Shown: piece after piece, positions 10,046 through 18,497 of the stretch
Position numbering within the stretch: position 1 is the stretch's first letter
Layout: every line of letters starts with the position of its first letter
Position numbers and translations under genes: made by a program
Notes under the pieces: model-generated
Database searches by the model: none
What the model was told of the DNA's origin: nothing
What the model saw: only the letters and a program-made list of their open reading frames with translations
Assembly: GCF_024055715.1 (NCBI RefSeq)
Contig: NZ_JAMXMV010000004.1
Coordinates: 1-64,000, forward strand
Length of the DNA stretch: 64,000 nt
Direction: 5' to 3'
Origin: Actinoallomurus soli
GTDB taxonomy: Bacteria; Actinomycetota; Actinomycetes; Streptosporangiales; Streptosporangiaceae

Positions 10046-10957
10046 CTAGGACGCGGTGGCCTGGATCGCCTTGCGGTAGCTTCCGACGACCTTGGCCGCG
10101 CCCTGCGGAGGGACCACGGCGAGGTACTGCGTCAGCGCGGTGGTGTCCAGGTGCCGGCGGACCTTCCCGTTGATCAGGCCGGCCAGGTCGCCGCCGTTGC
10201 CGATGAGCCCCGGCTTGGCCAGGTCGTAGCTCTCACTCTGCCGCACGACGTACCAGACGAGCGCGCCGCCGTCGGTGGTGCGCAGCGCGAACGCCTGCTG
10301 GCGGTCCGGCCGGAAGTCGGAGGTGAGCGTCACGCCCCGGCGCTTGAGCGCGGCCTCCGCCTTGACCAGCGCGTCGTGCGCCTGGTTGGTGTACGGGCCG
10401 GGGGCCATGCCGGACGTGCCGCGCGTCAGCGTGGCGGCGTGCACCGCGGCGATCTTGCCGGGCGCGGGCGCCGTCTTGCCGTCGTCAGGGGCCACGGCGG
10501 TGGCGTAGCCGTCCTTGTCCAGGGCGACGCCGGTGATCGTCTCGGCGGGGAACGGGTCGGCGGTGAGCAGCCAGGGGCCGCCGGGCCGCTCCTGGGTGAA
10601 GACCAGGGCGTGCCGGGTCCGGCCCGCGGTGGCGACGACCGCGAACCACTTGGGGAAGCCCGTCTCGCGCGGGATGTAGTAGGCCGGGGCGCTGTAGACG
10701 AACGGCGCGTACTTCTCCTTGGCCGCCGCGCGCCGCCGGTACTCGGCGCGGTCCATGTCGAGCTGGGCTCCGGTCTCGACCGTGGCCAGCAGCCTGTCGT
10801 CGGACGAGCCGTTGGCCCGGTTGTTGACGGACTGGTAGTGGGCGAGCAGCTGCGCGGCCCGGTCCTTGGCCACGGCGGGCGCGGCGACCGCCGGGGAACC
10901 GGCGCACGCGGCCAGGGGCAGCAGGACGACCGTCAGGGCGGTGAGGTGTCGAAGCAT
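10046..10957 (-). CDS. lipoprotein, paralogue 3 of 3
   Basis: This 303-residue lipoprotein has the lipobox LAAC (Cys about 18). Shared blocks are YYIPRETGFPKWFAVVA, GYATAVAP, AFALRTTDGGALVWYVVRQ and a final YLAVVPPQG strand. It is probably the first gene of a two-gene unit with paralogue 2. No clear Shine-Dalgarno sequence precedes the ATG. Instead a perfect 16-bp inverted repeat ends 7 bases upstream of it, which may control expression. The function is unknown. Confidence 0.8.
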   Translation of the reverse strand: MLRHLTALTVVLLPLAACAGSPAVAAPAVAKDRAAQLLAHYQSVNNRANGSSDDRLLATVETGAQLDMDRAEYRRRAAAKEKYAPFVYSAPAYYIPRETGFPKWFAVVATAGRTRHALVFTQERPGGPWLLTADPFPAETITGVALDKDGYATAVAPDDGKTAPAPGKIAAVHAATLTRGTSGMAPGPYTNQAHDALVKAEAALKRRGVTLTSDFRPDRQQAFALRTTDGGALVWYVVRQSESYDLAKPGLIGNGGDLAGLINGKVRRHLDTTALTQYLAVVPPQGAAKVVGSYRKAIQATAS

Positions 10958-10964
10958 GCCGACA

Positions 10965-11000
10965 GATTCGCACAGTGATCATTCGATCACTGTGCGAATC
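10965..11000. promoter_or_regulatory. perfect 16-bp inverted repeat abutting the start of lipoprotein 3
   Basis: Arms GATTCGCACAGTGATC (10965-10980) and its exact complement (10985-11000) enclose the 4-base loop ATTC. It begins 7 bases from the ATG of the lipoprotein gene. A separate hairpin (11021-11052) already serves as a terminator for the upstream gdh gene. This repeat could be a repressor operator, a 5'-UTR structure that hides the start, or a second terminator. No U run follows on either strand. Confidence 0.55.
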
Positions 11001-11020
11001 CGGAAAGAATCATCGGGCGG

Positions 11021-11052
11021 AGAGACGCCCCGGCGACCACCGGGGCATCTCT
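11021..11052 (-). terminator. stem-loop terminator after gdh
   Basis: A 13-bp stem with one C-A mismatch (11021-11033 / 11040-11052, core GCCCCGG/CCGGGGC) and a 6-base loop begins 10 bases after the gdh stop on the minus strand. It has the form of a GC-rich intrinsic terminator, without a strong U run. Confidence 0.6.
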
Positions 11053-11062
11053 CGCCGGCGGG

Positions 11063-14000
11063 TCAGCCGGGCAGGGTGCTGGCGGTGACCAGCGTGCGGA
11101 TCGCGCGCAGCGCCACCGAGAGGGTCGCGATGCCGAAGCTGTCGCTCTCCCAGATCTCGCCGAGGGTCTGGCCCGCGCGCGAGACCGCGGCGCTGTTCTT
11201 CTCGGCCCAGATCGCCAGGCGCTCCTCGGGATCCGCGCCGGGCTCGCTGGTGGCGAGCACGTCGCGGGCGAGGGCGGCGTGCGCGGCGTACAGGTCGTCG
11301 CGCAGCGCCGACCGGGCCATCGACTGCCAGCGGTCGTCGCGCGGGAGCGCGATGACGCGCTCGCGCAGCCGCGCGATCTGCAGGCGCTCGGCCAGGTCGA
11401 AGTAGACCTCGGCGGCCTCTTCGAGCGGGCGGCCCGTGCTGTGCGCGATCTCCACCAAGTCGAAGGTGGAGTAGGCCGGGACCATGATCGCGACCTGCTC
11501 GGCCAGCTCGCCCGGCACGCCCGCCTCGGCGAAGCGGTCCCGCCGCTCCTCGAAGCCCGCCAGGTCACGGCCGGTGAGCAGCTTCGGCAGCTGCGGCGCG
11601 AGGATGGCCGCGCCTCCGGCGAAGAAGTCGACCGTCTCCTTCAGGTCGAACGGCATCCGCCGGTTGTGCAGCAGCCAGCGGGCGCCGCGCTCGGTCAGCT
11701 TGCGCGCCTCCAGCCGCATCCGGATCTGCGTCGCGGTGTCGACCTGGGACTCCAGGGCGTCCACCGAGCCCCAGAACCGCGGCATGTCGAACACCGCGCG
11801 CGCCACCAGGTAGGCGCGGGCGATGTCGGAGGCCGAGGCGCCGGTCTCCTCGTTCATCCGGAACGCGAAGGTGGTGCCGCTGTTGTTGACCAGGCTGTTG
11901 ACGACGGACGTGGAGATGATCTCCCGGCGCAGGGGGTGCCGGTCCATGTAGTCGCGGAACCGCTCCCGCAGCGGCGTGGGGAAGTACTCCACGAGCCGGG
12001 TGGCGAGGTGCGGGTCGTCCGGCAGGTCGGAGGCCCGGATCTCCTCCTCCAGCGTCAGCTTGCTGTAGGCGAGCAGCGTGGCGAACTCCGGGCCGGTCAG
12101 GCCGAGGCCCGCCTGCCGCCGTTCGGCGAGTGCCTTGTCGTCGGGCAGGTCCTCCAGCCGCCGCTTCAGCTTGCCGTCGCGTTCGAGCTTGCGCAGGTGG
12201 CGGGCGTGTACGTGCAGCATGGAGGAGGCCTGCGTGCGGGCGGCGGCGAGCACGACGTTCTGCTGGTAGTTGTCGCGCAGGACCAGGTCGGCCACCTCGT
12301 CGGTCATCTGGAGGAACAGCGCGTCCCGCTGCTTGCGGGTCATCTCTCCGTCGCGGACGACCTGGTCGAGGAGGATCTTGATGTTGACCTCGTGGTCGGA
12401 GGTGTCCACCCCGGCGGAGTTGTCGATGAAGTCGGTGTTCACCAGGCCGCCGCCGAGGGAGAACTCGATCCGGGCCCGCTGGGTGAGCCCCAGGTTGCCG
12501 CCCTCGCCGATCACCTTGCAGCGCAGCTCGGTGGCGTCGGCGCGCAGCGCGTCGTTGGCCCGGTCGCCGACGTCGGCGTTGTTCTCGTTCGACGCCTTGA
12601 CGTACGTGCCGATCCCGCCGTTCCACAGCAGGTCGACAGGGGCGCACAGGATCGCGTGGATCAGCTCGTGCGGGGTCATCGCCGTGACCCCGTCGTCGAT
12701 GCCGAGCGCCGCGCGCACCTGCGGGGTGATCGAGATCCGCTTGGCGGTGCGCGGGTGCACGCCGCCGCCCTTGGAGATCAGCGAGGAGTCGTAGTCGGCC
12801 CAGGAGCTGCGCGGCAGCGCGAACATCCGCGTGCGCTCCCGGAACGACGCCGCCGGGTCGGGGTCCGGGTCGAGGAAGATGTGCCGGTGGTCGAACGCGG
12901 CGACCAGCTTGATGTGCTCGGACAGCAGCATGCCGTTGCCGAACACGTCACCGGACATGTCGCCGACGCCGACGACGGTGAAGTCCTCCTTCTGCACGTC
13001 CACGCCGAGCCCGCGGAAGTGGTACTTCACCGACTCCCACGCGCCGCGCGCCGTGATGCCCATCGCCTTGTGGTCGTAGCCGACCGAACCGCCGGAGGCG
13101 AACGCGTCGCCCAGCCAGAAGTCGTACGACGCGGCGACCTCGTTGGCGATGTCGGAGAACGTCGCGGTGCCCTTGTCCGCCGCGACGACCAGGTAGGTGT
13201 CGTCCCCGTCGTGCCGCACCACGTCCGGTGCCGGCACGACCTGCATCTGGCCGGCCCCCTTACGGGTGCCCACCCCCGCCTCTCCGCCGACGAGGTTGTC
13301 GGTGATGTCGAGCAGGCCGCTGATGAACTGCTTGTACGACGCGACGCCCTCGGCGAGGAACGCCTCGCGGTCGCTGGGGTCCGGCAGCCGCTTGCAGACG
13401 AACCCGCCCTTGGCACCCGCCGGGACGATGACGGTGTTCTTCACCGCCTGTGCCTTGACCAGGCCGAGGATCTCGGTGCGGAAGTCCTCCTTGCGGTCGG
13501 ACCAGCGCAGGCCGCCGCGGGCCACCGACCCGAACCGCAGGTGCACGCCCTCCAGGCGCGGGGAGTACACGAAGATCTCGAACTTGGGGCGCGGCTGCGG
13601 CAGGTCCGGGATCGCCTCGGGGTCGAACTTCAGCGACAGGTACGGCTTCGGCCTGCCCTCGGCGGTCCGCTGGTAGTGGTTGGTGCGCAGGGTCGCGCGG
13701 ATCATCGCCAGGTAGCTGCGGAGGATGCGGTCCTCGTCGAGGCTGGAGACCGCGTCGAGCGCGCCCTCGATCTCCTCGGTGATGGCCGCCTCGAGCTCCT
13801 CGTGGGCGGCGGCGGACCGGTCGTCGCCGGCGTGGTTGAGGCGCGGGTCCAGCCGCGCCTCGAACAGCCGGACGAGGAGGCGGGCGACGCGCGGGTTGGC
13901 GACGAGCACCTCCTCGATGTACCGCTCGCTGAAGGTGGTCTTGGTCTGGCGGAGGTAGCGGGCGTACGCGCGCAGCACCATGGCGGACCGCCAGTCCAGG

Positions 14001-15994
14001 CCGGCGCGCAGCACCAGCGCGTTGAACCGGTCGCTCTCCACCCTGCCGTCCCAGAGCGCCTCGAACGCCTCCTGGAACAGCCCCTTGACCTCGGTCTCGT
14101 CCACATCGGGCGACGGGTCGTACCGCAGGCCCAGGTCGTAGATCCACGCCTCGCGGCCGTCGGCGCGGGCGATCTCGTACGGCCGCTCGTCCACGACCTC
14201 GACGCCCATCTCCTGCAGCAGCGGCAGGATCTGGGACAGCGAGATCGGCGGGCCGAGCCGGTAGATCTTCAGCCGGCGCTCGCCGGCCTGCGCGTCGTAC
14301 GGCTCGTACAGGTTGATCGAGATCTCGCCGGGCTCGGTGAGCTCCTCGAGCCGGGTGAGGTCGGCGCACGCCGTACGGGCGGGGAAGTCGGCCTTGTAGC
14401 CCTCGGGGAACGCGTCGGTGTAGCGCCGGGTGAGCGCGCTCGCCTGCTCCTCGCCGCACTGCTGAACGATCGCCTCGGCGAGGTCGTCGGTCCAGGACCG
14501 GGTCGCGGCGATCAGGCGCCGCTCCAGGTCGGCCGGGTCGACCTCGGGCAGCGGGCGGCCCCGCTCACCGCGGACGACGACGTGCAGGCGGGCGAGGATC
14601 GAGTCGCCGACCATCGCGCTGTAGTCGACGGAGATGCCCTCGTACGCCTTGAGCAGGATGTCCTGGATGCGCAGCCGGATCTGCGTGGTGTAGCGGTCGC
14701 GGGGCAGGAAGACCAGGCACGACATGTACCGGCCGTACTCGTCCTTGCGGACGAACAGCTTCAGCTGCTTGCGCTCCCGCAGCCGCAGCACGCCGAGCGC
14801 GATCGGCAGCAGCTCGGCGACGGAGATCTGGAAGAGGTCGTCGCGGGGGTAGGTCTCGAGGATCTCGATGAGGTCCTTGCCGTCGTAGCTGTCGGCGGCC
14901 AGCCCGGCGCGGCCCAGGACCTCCTCCACCTTGTGCCGCAGCACGGGGATGTGCTCGATGCTCTCGCTGTAGGCGGTGTGGGTGAACAGCCCGAGGAAGC
15001 GGCGCTCGCCGACGACCTCACCGTTGTCCCCGAACTTCTTGACCCCGACGTAGTCGAGGTACGCCGAGCGGTGCACGGTCGCCCGCGAGTTGGCCTTGGT
15101 GAGGATCAGCAGCTGCGGCTCCCGCGCCTTCGAGCGCACCTCCTGTGGGAGGGACGCGAAGCTCGTGGACTCCGCCTGGTCGGAGCGCAGGATGCCCAGG
15201 CCGGTGCCGGGAATCGCGCGCAGCTGCTCGCCGTCCGGCCCGTCCTCCAGCTTGTACTCGCGGTAGCCGAGGAAGGTGAAGTGGTCGTCGGCCAGCCAGT
15301 CCAGCAGCTCGACGCCGTCGATGATCTCCCGGTCCGGCAGCGGCGGCCGCGTCTCGTTCACCTCGACCGCGATCGCGCCCGCCAGCGCGCGCATCTTCTG
15401 CTCGTCCTCGACGGCGGCGCGCACGTCGCCCAGCACCCGCTGCAGGTCGGCCTCGAGCTCGTCGAGCAGCACCCGGTCGCTCTGCCGGTCGATCTCGATG
15501 TGGATCCAGGACTCCTCCAGCACGAGGCCGTCGCCGGCGCCGATCCGCTGGAGGCTGCCGGTCACGTCGCGGGTGACCCTGAGCTGGGGGTGGACGATCA
15601 GGTGCGTCGCAAGGCGGTGCCGGTTGAGCTCCATCACCACCGAGTCGACGAGGTACGGCATGTCGTCGGTGACCACCTGCACGACGCTGTGCCCGGGGTC
15701 CCAGCCGTACTCCTCGATCGTCGGGGTGAACGCCCGCACGTTGGCGCGCCCCTGCGGCCGCTCCTCGCCGAGGTGGCGGTGCACCATCGCGGGACCGCAC
15801 ACGTCCACCGGGTCGCGGTCGAGCAGATCCTCCGGCGCGACGTGGCGGTAGTACGCCCGCAGGTAGCCGAGGATGTCCCCGGCGTCCTGCCGCACGCCCG
15901 GGGTGTGCGTGCACGCCCGTGCCGCGCGCTCCAGCAGTTCGTCCTTGGCGTCGTCGAGTCCGGCGGTGCCGCTGACGTTGGCACTCGCGCTCAT
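11063..15994 (-). CDS. gdh: NAD-specific glutamate dehydrogenase, 180-kDa class
   Basis: The enzyme catalyses oxidative deamination of glutamate to 2-oxoglutarate and ammonium with NAD. The 1,643-residue product is typical of the large GDH class of Streptomyces and Mycobacterium, with a long N-terminal ACT-like regulatory half and a catalytic core. The core shows SVARGGLRWSDRKEDFRTE, the catalytic-lysine segment VIVPAGAKGGFVCK, GDMSGDVFGNGM and WNGGIGTYVKAS. I chose the ATG at 15994, preceded by GAGGGGCGAGG. An in-frame TTG at 16027 would add 11 residues but lacks a good ribosome-binding site. In mycobacteria this class is inhibited by the FHA protein GarA under Ser/Thr-kinase control; a membrane kinase gene lies just upstream here. 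Confidence 0.95.
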   Translation of the reverse strand: MSASANVSGTAGLDDAKDELLERAARACTHTPGVRQDAGDILGYLRAYYRHVAPEDLLDRDPVDVCGPAMVHRHLGEERPQGRANVRAFTPTIEEYGWDPGHSVVQVVTDDMPYLVDSVVMELNRHRLATHLIVHPQLRVTRDVTGSLQRIGAGDGLVLEESWIHIEIDRQSDRVLLDELEADLQRVLGDVRAAVEDEQKMRALAGAIAVEVNETRPPLPDREIIDGVELLDWLADDHFTFLGYREYKLEDGPDGEQLRAIPGTGLGILRSDQAESTSFASLPQEVRSKAREPQLLILTKANSRATVHRSAYLDYVGVKKFGDNGEVVGERRFLGLFTHTAYSESIEHIPVLRHKVEEVLGRAGLAADSYDGKDLIEILETYPRDDLFQISVAELLPIALGVLRLRERKQLKLFVRKDEYGRYMSCLVFLPRDRYTTQIRLRIQDILLKAYEGISVDYSAMVGDSILARLHVVVRGERGRPLPEVDPADLERRLIAATRSWTDDLAEAIVQQCGEEQASALTRRYTDAFPEGYKADFPARTACADLTRLEELTEPGEISINLYEPYDAQAGERRLKIYRLGPPISLSQILPLLQEMGVEVVDERPYEIARADGREAWIYDLGLRYDPSPDVDETEVKGLFQEAFEALWDGRVESDRFNALVLRAGLDWRSAMVLRAYARYLRQTKTTFSERYIEEVLVANPRVARLLVRLFEARLDPRLNHAGDDRSAAAHEELEAAITEEIEGALDAVSSLDEDRILRSYLAMIRATLRTNHYQRTAEGRPKPYLSLKFDPEAIPDLPQPRPKFEIFVYSPRLEGVHLRFGSVARGGLRWSDRKEDFRTEILGLVKAQAVKNTVIVPAGAKGGFVCKRLPDPSDREAFLAEGVASYKQFISGLLDITDNLVGGEAGVGTRKGAGQMQVVPAPDVVRHDGDDTYLVVAADKGTATFSDIANEVAASYDFWLGDAFASGGSVGYDHKAMGITARGAWESVKYHFRGLGVDVQKEDFTVVGVGDMSGDVFGNGMLLSEHIKLVAAFDHRHIFLDPDPDPAASFRERTRMFALPRSSWADYDSSLISKGGGVHPRTAKRISITPQVRAALGIDDGVTAMTPHELIHAILCAPVDLLWNGGIGTYVKASNENNADVGDRANDALRADATELRCKVIGEGGNLGLTQRARIEFSLGGGLVNTDFIDNSAGVDTSDHEVNIKILLDQVVRDGEMTRKQRDALFLQMTDEVADLVLRDNYQQNVVLAAARTQASSMLHVHARHLRKLERDGKLKRRLEDLPDDKALAERRQAGLGLTGPEFATLLAYSKLTLEEEIRASDLPDDPHLATRLVEYFPTPLRERFRDYMDRHPLRREIISTSVVNSLVNNSGTTFAFRMNEETGASASDIARAYLVARAVFDMPRFWGSVDALESQVDTATQIRMRLEARKLTERGARWLLHNRRMPFDLKETVDFFAGGAAILAPQLPKLLTGRDLAGFEERRDRFAEAGVPGELAEQVAIMVPAYSTFDLVEIAHSTGRPLEEAAEVYFDLAERLQIARLRERVIALPRDDRWQSMARSALRDDLYAAHAALARDVLATSEPGADPEERLAIWAEKNSAAVSRAGQTLGEIWESDSFGIATLSVALRAIRTLVTASTLPG

Positions 15995-16361
15995 GCGCCC
16001 TCGCCCCTCATTCCAAGTCTCCCTCAATACCTTCGCAGATTCAGTGCTTCACGTGGTCGCGGGCTCGGCGACCGTTGTTCCCGCCAGGACGGGTCGGGAA
16101 CGCGGTCGGCCACGGGGACGGTGATTCCGTGGGATGGCCGGCCGTGCGGGGGGCGCCGCAGCGCCACTGATCTCGTCGGATTCGAGAAGATCTTCGGCGA
16201 GTCGCCGGGGGTCGTCGTTTACGAAGCTACGCCCGGGCACGCGGGATCCGTGTCCGGACACGCCGGAAGCGAACGCGGCCGCACCACGCCGTTGTGGTGT
16301 TGTGCTCACGGCGGCCAGGTTAACGCGAAAACGGAGATTGTCCGACCCGGATGAGACCCGG
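15995..16361. other. gene-free spacer upstream of gdh
   Basis: These 367 bases separate the kinase stop from the gdh start, both on the minus strand. I see no credible coding frame. A 14-bp self-complementary sequence CGTGTCCGGACACG sits at 16249-16262 and may be an operator or terminator core. The gdh promoter should lie within about 16020-16200 but was not resolved. Confidence 0.4.
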
Positions 16362-18248
16362 TCACGCGCCTCCGGCACTGGTCGTGGCGTTGGCGTGACC
16401 GCCGGGCGCGCCCTGGGAGCCCACGTCCTGACCGGTCCCACCGGACCCACCGGTCCCCGTGCCACCGCCTGATCCCGTACCGGTGCCCGTTCCGCCGCCG
16501 GTGCCCGTTCCTCCCCCGGTCCCCGTGCCGCCGCCGGTGTGGCCCGAGCCCGTTCCGGTTCCGGTGCTCGATCCGCCTCCGGTCCCACTGGTGGGGGTCG
16601 ACGTGTGGGTCGGGGTGGAGGTGTGGGTCGGCGTGGGGGTGTCGGTCGGTGTGGGCGAGGAGGTCGGCGTCGGTGTGTCCGTCGGCGTGGGCGTGTCCGT
16701 CGGCGTCGACGTCGGGTGCGACTGATGCGAGGAGGGCACGTCGACCGGCACGTTGTGGTTGTCCTGGCTGCTCTGGGAGGGGGACACGCTGCTCTGCGTG
16801 CCGTTCGGGGTGTAGCCGGTGTTCTGCCCGGTGCGGTCGTTCCCGGTGAAGGCCAGGGCCAGCGTGACGACGACCGCGGCGGCCGCGACGACCGCCGCTC
16901 CGGCGGCGGCGAGCCTCCGGCGGCCACGGGACAGCTCCGACCAGCGCCCGTGGGGGACCGGCGCGGCGCCGGGCACGGGCGGGAGCACCGGCGAGGTCGC
17001 CTCTCCGGCGAAGGGCGCCTGGGCCGACTGCCCGGCGTACGGCGCCTGGGCGGCCTCCCCGGCGTAGGGCGCCCGGGCGGCCTCCCCGGCGTAGGGCGCC
17101 CGGGCGGGCTGTCCGGCGTAGGGCGGCTGGGCCGGGGTCCCGGCGACGGGCGGCGTGACCGGCTCGGTGCGCTCCCCCACCCCGACGGTGGGCGTCCGCT
17201 CCACTCCCGCGACGGGGTACTTGGCGGCGACGGGGTACTTCGGTCCGGTGGCGCCCGAACCCGGCGCGCCGGCGAGGGCCGTGCCGCCGGGCGGGGTCCG
17301 CTGGGCGGCGACCGTGGCCGCGTGCTCGAGCAGGTCGGCGGGGACCGCCAGGGGACCGCCGGCCATGGTGGCGACGGGCGGCAGCACCTTGGTCGGGGAG
17401 GACTCCTGCCGCTGGGCCTGCTCACCGCCGCCGAGCAGGCGCAGCAGGAGGGCGTCGGCGGTGAGCCGCTTCTCCGGGTCCTTCTCCAGGCAGCCGGCGA
17501 CCAGCGCGTGCAGCGGCGCCGGCAGGTCGCCGAGCCGGGGCTCCTCGGTCAGGATCCGGTTGACCACCGCGGAGATCATGTCGCTGCCGAACGGCGGGGT
17601 CCCGGTGGCCGCGAAGACCATCGTGGCGGCCCACGCGAAAATGTCGACGGGCGGTCCGACCGTCTCGCCGCGGATCTGCTCCGGGGCCATGTAGGCGGGG
17701 GTGCCGACGACCCGGCTGGAGACCGTCGAGGTGCCGTCCAGCGCCCGCGCGATGCCGAAGTCGATCACCCGGGGACCGTCGGGTCCGAGCAGCACGTTGT
17801 GCGGCTTGAGATCGCGGTGGACGACACCCGCCTGGTGGATGGCGACGAGCGCGGTGACCGTGCCGATCGCGAGCCGCTCCAGCGCGGCGCCGCCGATCGG
17901 CCCGCTCTCCTTGATCACGTCGTAGAGCGAACGCCCGGGGACGTACTCGCTGACGATGTACGGGCGGTCCCCCGCGACGTCGGCGTCGAGCACCTGCGCG
18001 GTGCAGAACCGCGCGACCCGCTTGGCGGCGGTCACCTCACGCTCGAAGCGGGTCCGTGCCTTGGTGTCCTGGGCGAGCTCGGGGTGGAGCAGCTTGATGG
18101 CGACCTGCGCGCCCTCGGGGGATCTGCCCAGGAAGACGGCGCCCTGGCCGCCCCTCCCCAGCCGCCCGACGACCTCGTACTCCCCCAGCCGCCGAGGATC
18201 ACCTGGCTGCAGGGGATTCGCATTATGGTCCACCGCAGTCCGGTCCAT
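16362..18248 (-). CDS. membrane Ser/Thr protein kinase with repeat linker and Ser/Thr/Gly-rich extracellular tail
   Basis: This 628-residue kinase has an N-terminal Hanks-type domain (about 20-275): GRLGRGGQGAVFLG glycine loop, VAIKLL lysine, HRDLKPHNVLL catalytic loop, DFG and APEQIRGE. A juxtamembrane linker carries five nine-residue repeats of the form PYAGxAAxA. One membrane helix follows (about 440-462, AAAVVVTLALAFTG). The outside part is a Thr/Pro/Ser tail (TPTDTP-like repeats) ending in a Gly/Thr-rich stretch. No PASTA domains are present, so the ligand, if any, is not obviously muropeptide. I chose the ATG at 18248, giving MDRTAVDHNANP after GGAAGGG; in-frame starts at 18260 and 18302 are possible. 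Its position directly upstream of gdh makes nitrogen signalling worth considering, but that is inference. Confidence 0.9.
   Translation of the reverse strand: MDRTAVDHNANPLQPGDPRRLGEYEVVGRLGRGGQGAVFLGRSPEGAQVAIKLLHPELAQDTKARTRFEREVTAAKRVARFCTAQVLDADVAGDRPYIVSEYVPGRSLYDVIKESGPIGGAALERLAIGTVTALVAIHQAGVVHRDLKPHNVLLGPDGPRVIDFGIARALDGTSTVSSRVVGTPAYMAPEQIRGETVGPPVDIFAWAATMVFAATGTPPFGSDMISAVVNRILTEEPRLGDLPAPLHALVAGCLEKDPEKRLTADALLLRLLGGGEQAQRQESSPTKVLPPVATMAGGPLAVPADLLEHAATVAAQRTPPGGTALAGAPGSGATGPKYPVAAKYPVAGVERTPTVGVGERTEPVTPPVAGTPAQPPYAGQPARAPYAGEAARAPYAGEAAQAPYAGQSAQAPFAGEATSPVLPPVPGAAPVPHGRWSELSRGRRRLAAAGAAVVAAAAVVVTLALAFTGNDRTGQNTGYTPNGTQSSVSPSQSSQDNHNVPVDVPSSHQSHPTSTPTDTPTPTDTPTPTSSPTPTDTPTPTHTSTPTHTSTPTSGTGGGSSTGTGTGSGHTGGGTGTGGGTGTGGGTGTGTGSGGGTGTGGSGGTGQDVGSQGAPGGHANATTSAGGA
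17004..17138. repeat. five tandem 27-bp repeats inside the kinase linker
   Basis: Five consecutive 27-bp units (starting at 17004, 17031, 17058, 17085 and 17112) share the core CCGGCGTAGGGCGCC. They encode nine-residue units PYAGxAAxA. The two middle units are nearly identical, which suggests recent slippage. Copy number probably varies between strains. Confidence 0.8.
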
Positions 18249-18497
18249 GGCCGACCGCATCCCTTCCGTCGCTCCCCGCCGACCGTCCCCACGGTCGGGC
18301 ATATCGGTTGAGATGCGGTCGATGTCCCGCTGGTTCGGCCGGCCGGCCGGGGTCGTTCACTCCCCTGCCGGCTCGCCGATCGGAGCATGGGCGACGAACC
18401 GCATCTGCCGAACATATCCCCACCGACTCCGCGTGCCCAGGGCGGGCCGCGGCAGGTGACGGACATGTCTCGTACGAGAGACGCGCCCGGCTCCTGG
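18249..18497. other. spacer between aacS stop and kinase start
   Basis: The spacer is 249 bases if the kinase starts at 18248. It holds no credible gene. A 12-bp palindrome (TCTCGTACGAGA, 18468-18479) lies about 20 bases past the aacS stop. It has no loop, so it looks more like an operator core than a terminator. The promoter for the kinase is unresolved. Confidence 0.35.

Noticed and set aside
11279-16354. A 1,691-codon open frame on the plus strand opposite gdh
   Set aside because: It is antisense to a gene with clear GDH motifs. Its composition (Val, Asp, His, Arg, Gln rich, no domain) is the usual shadow of high-GC codon bias.
18468-18479. 12-bp palindrome TCTCGTACGAGA as a terminator of aacS
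   Set aside because: No loop and no U run, so it cannot form a useful hairpin; an operator remains possible but unsupported.
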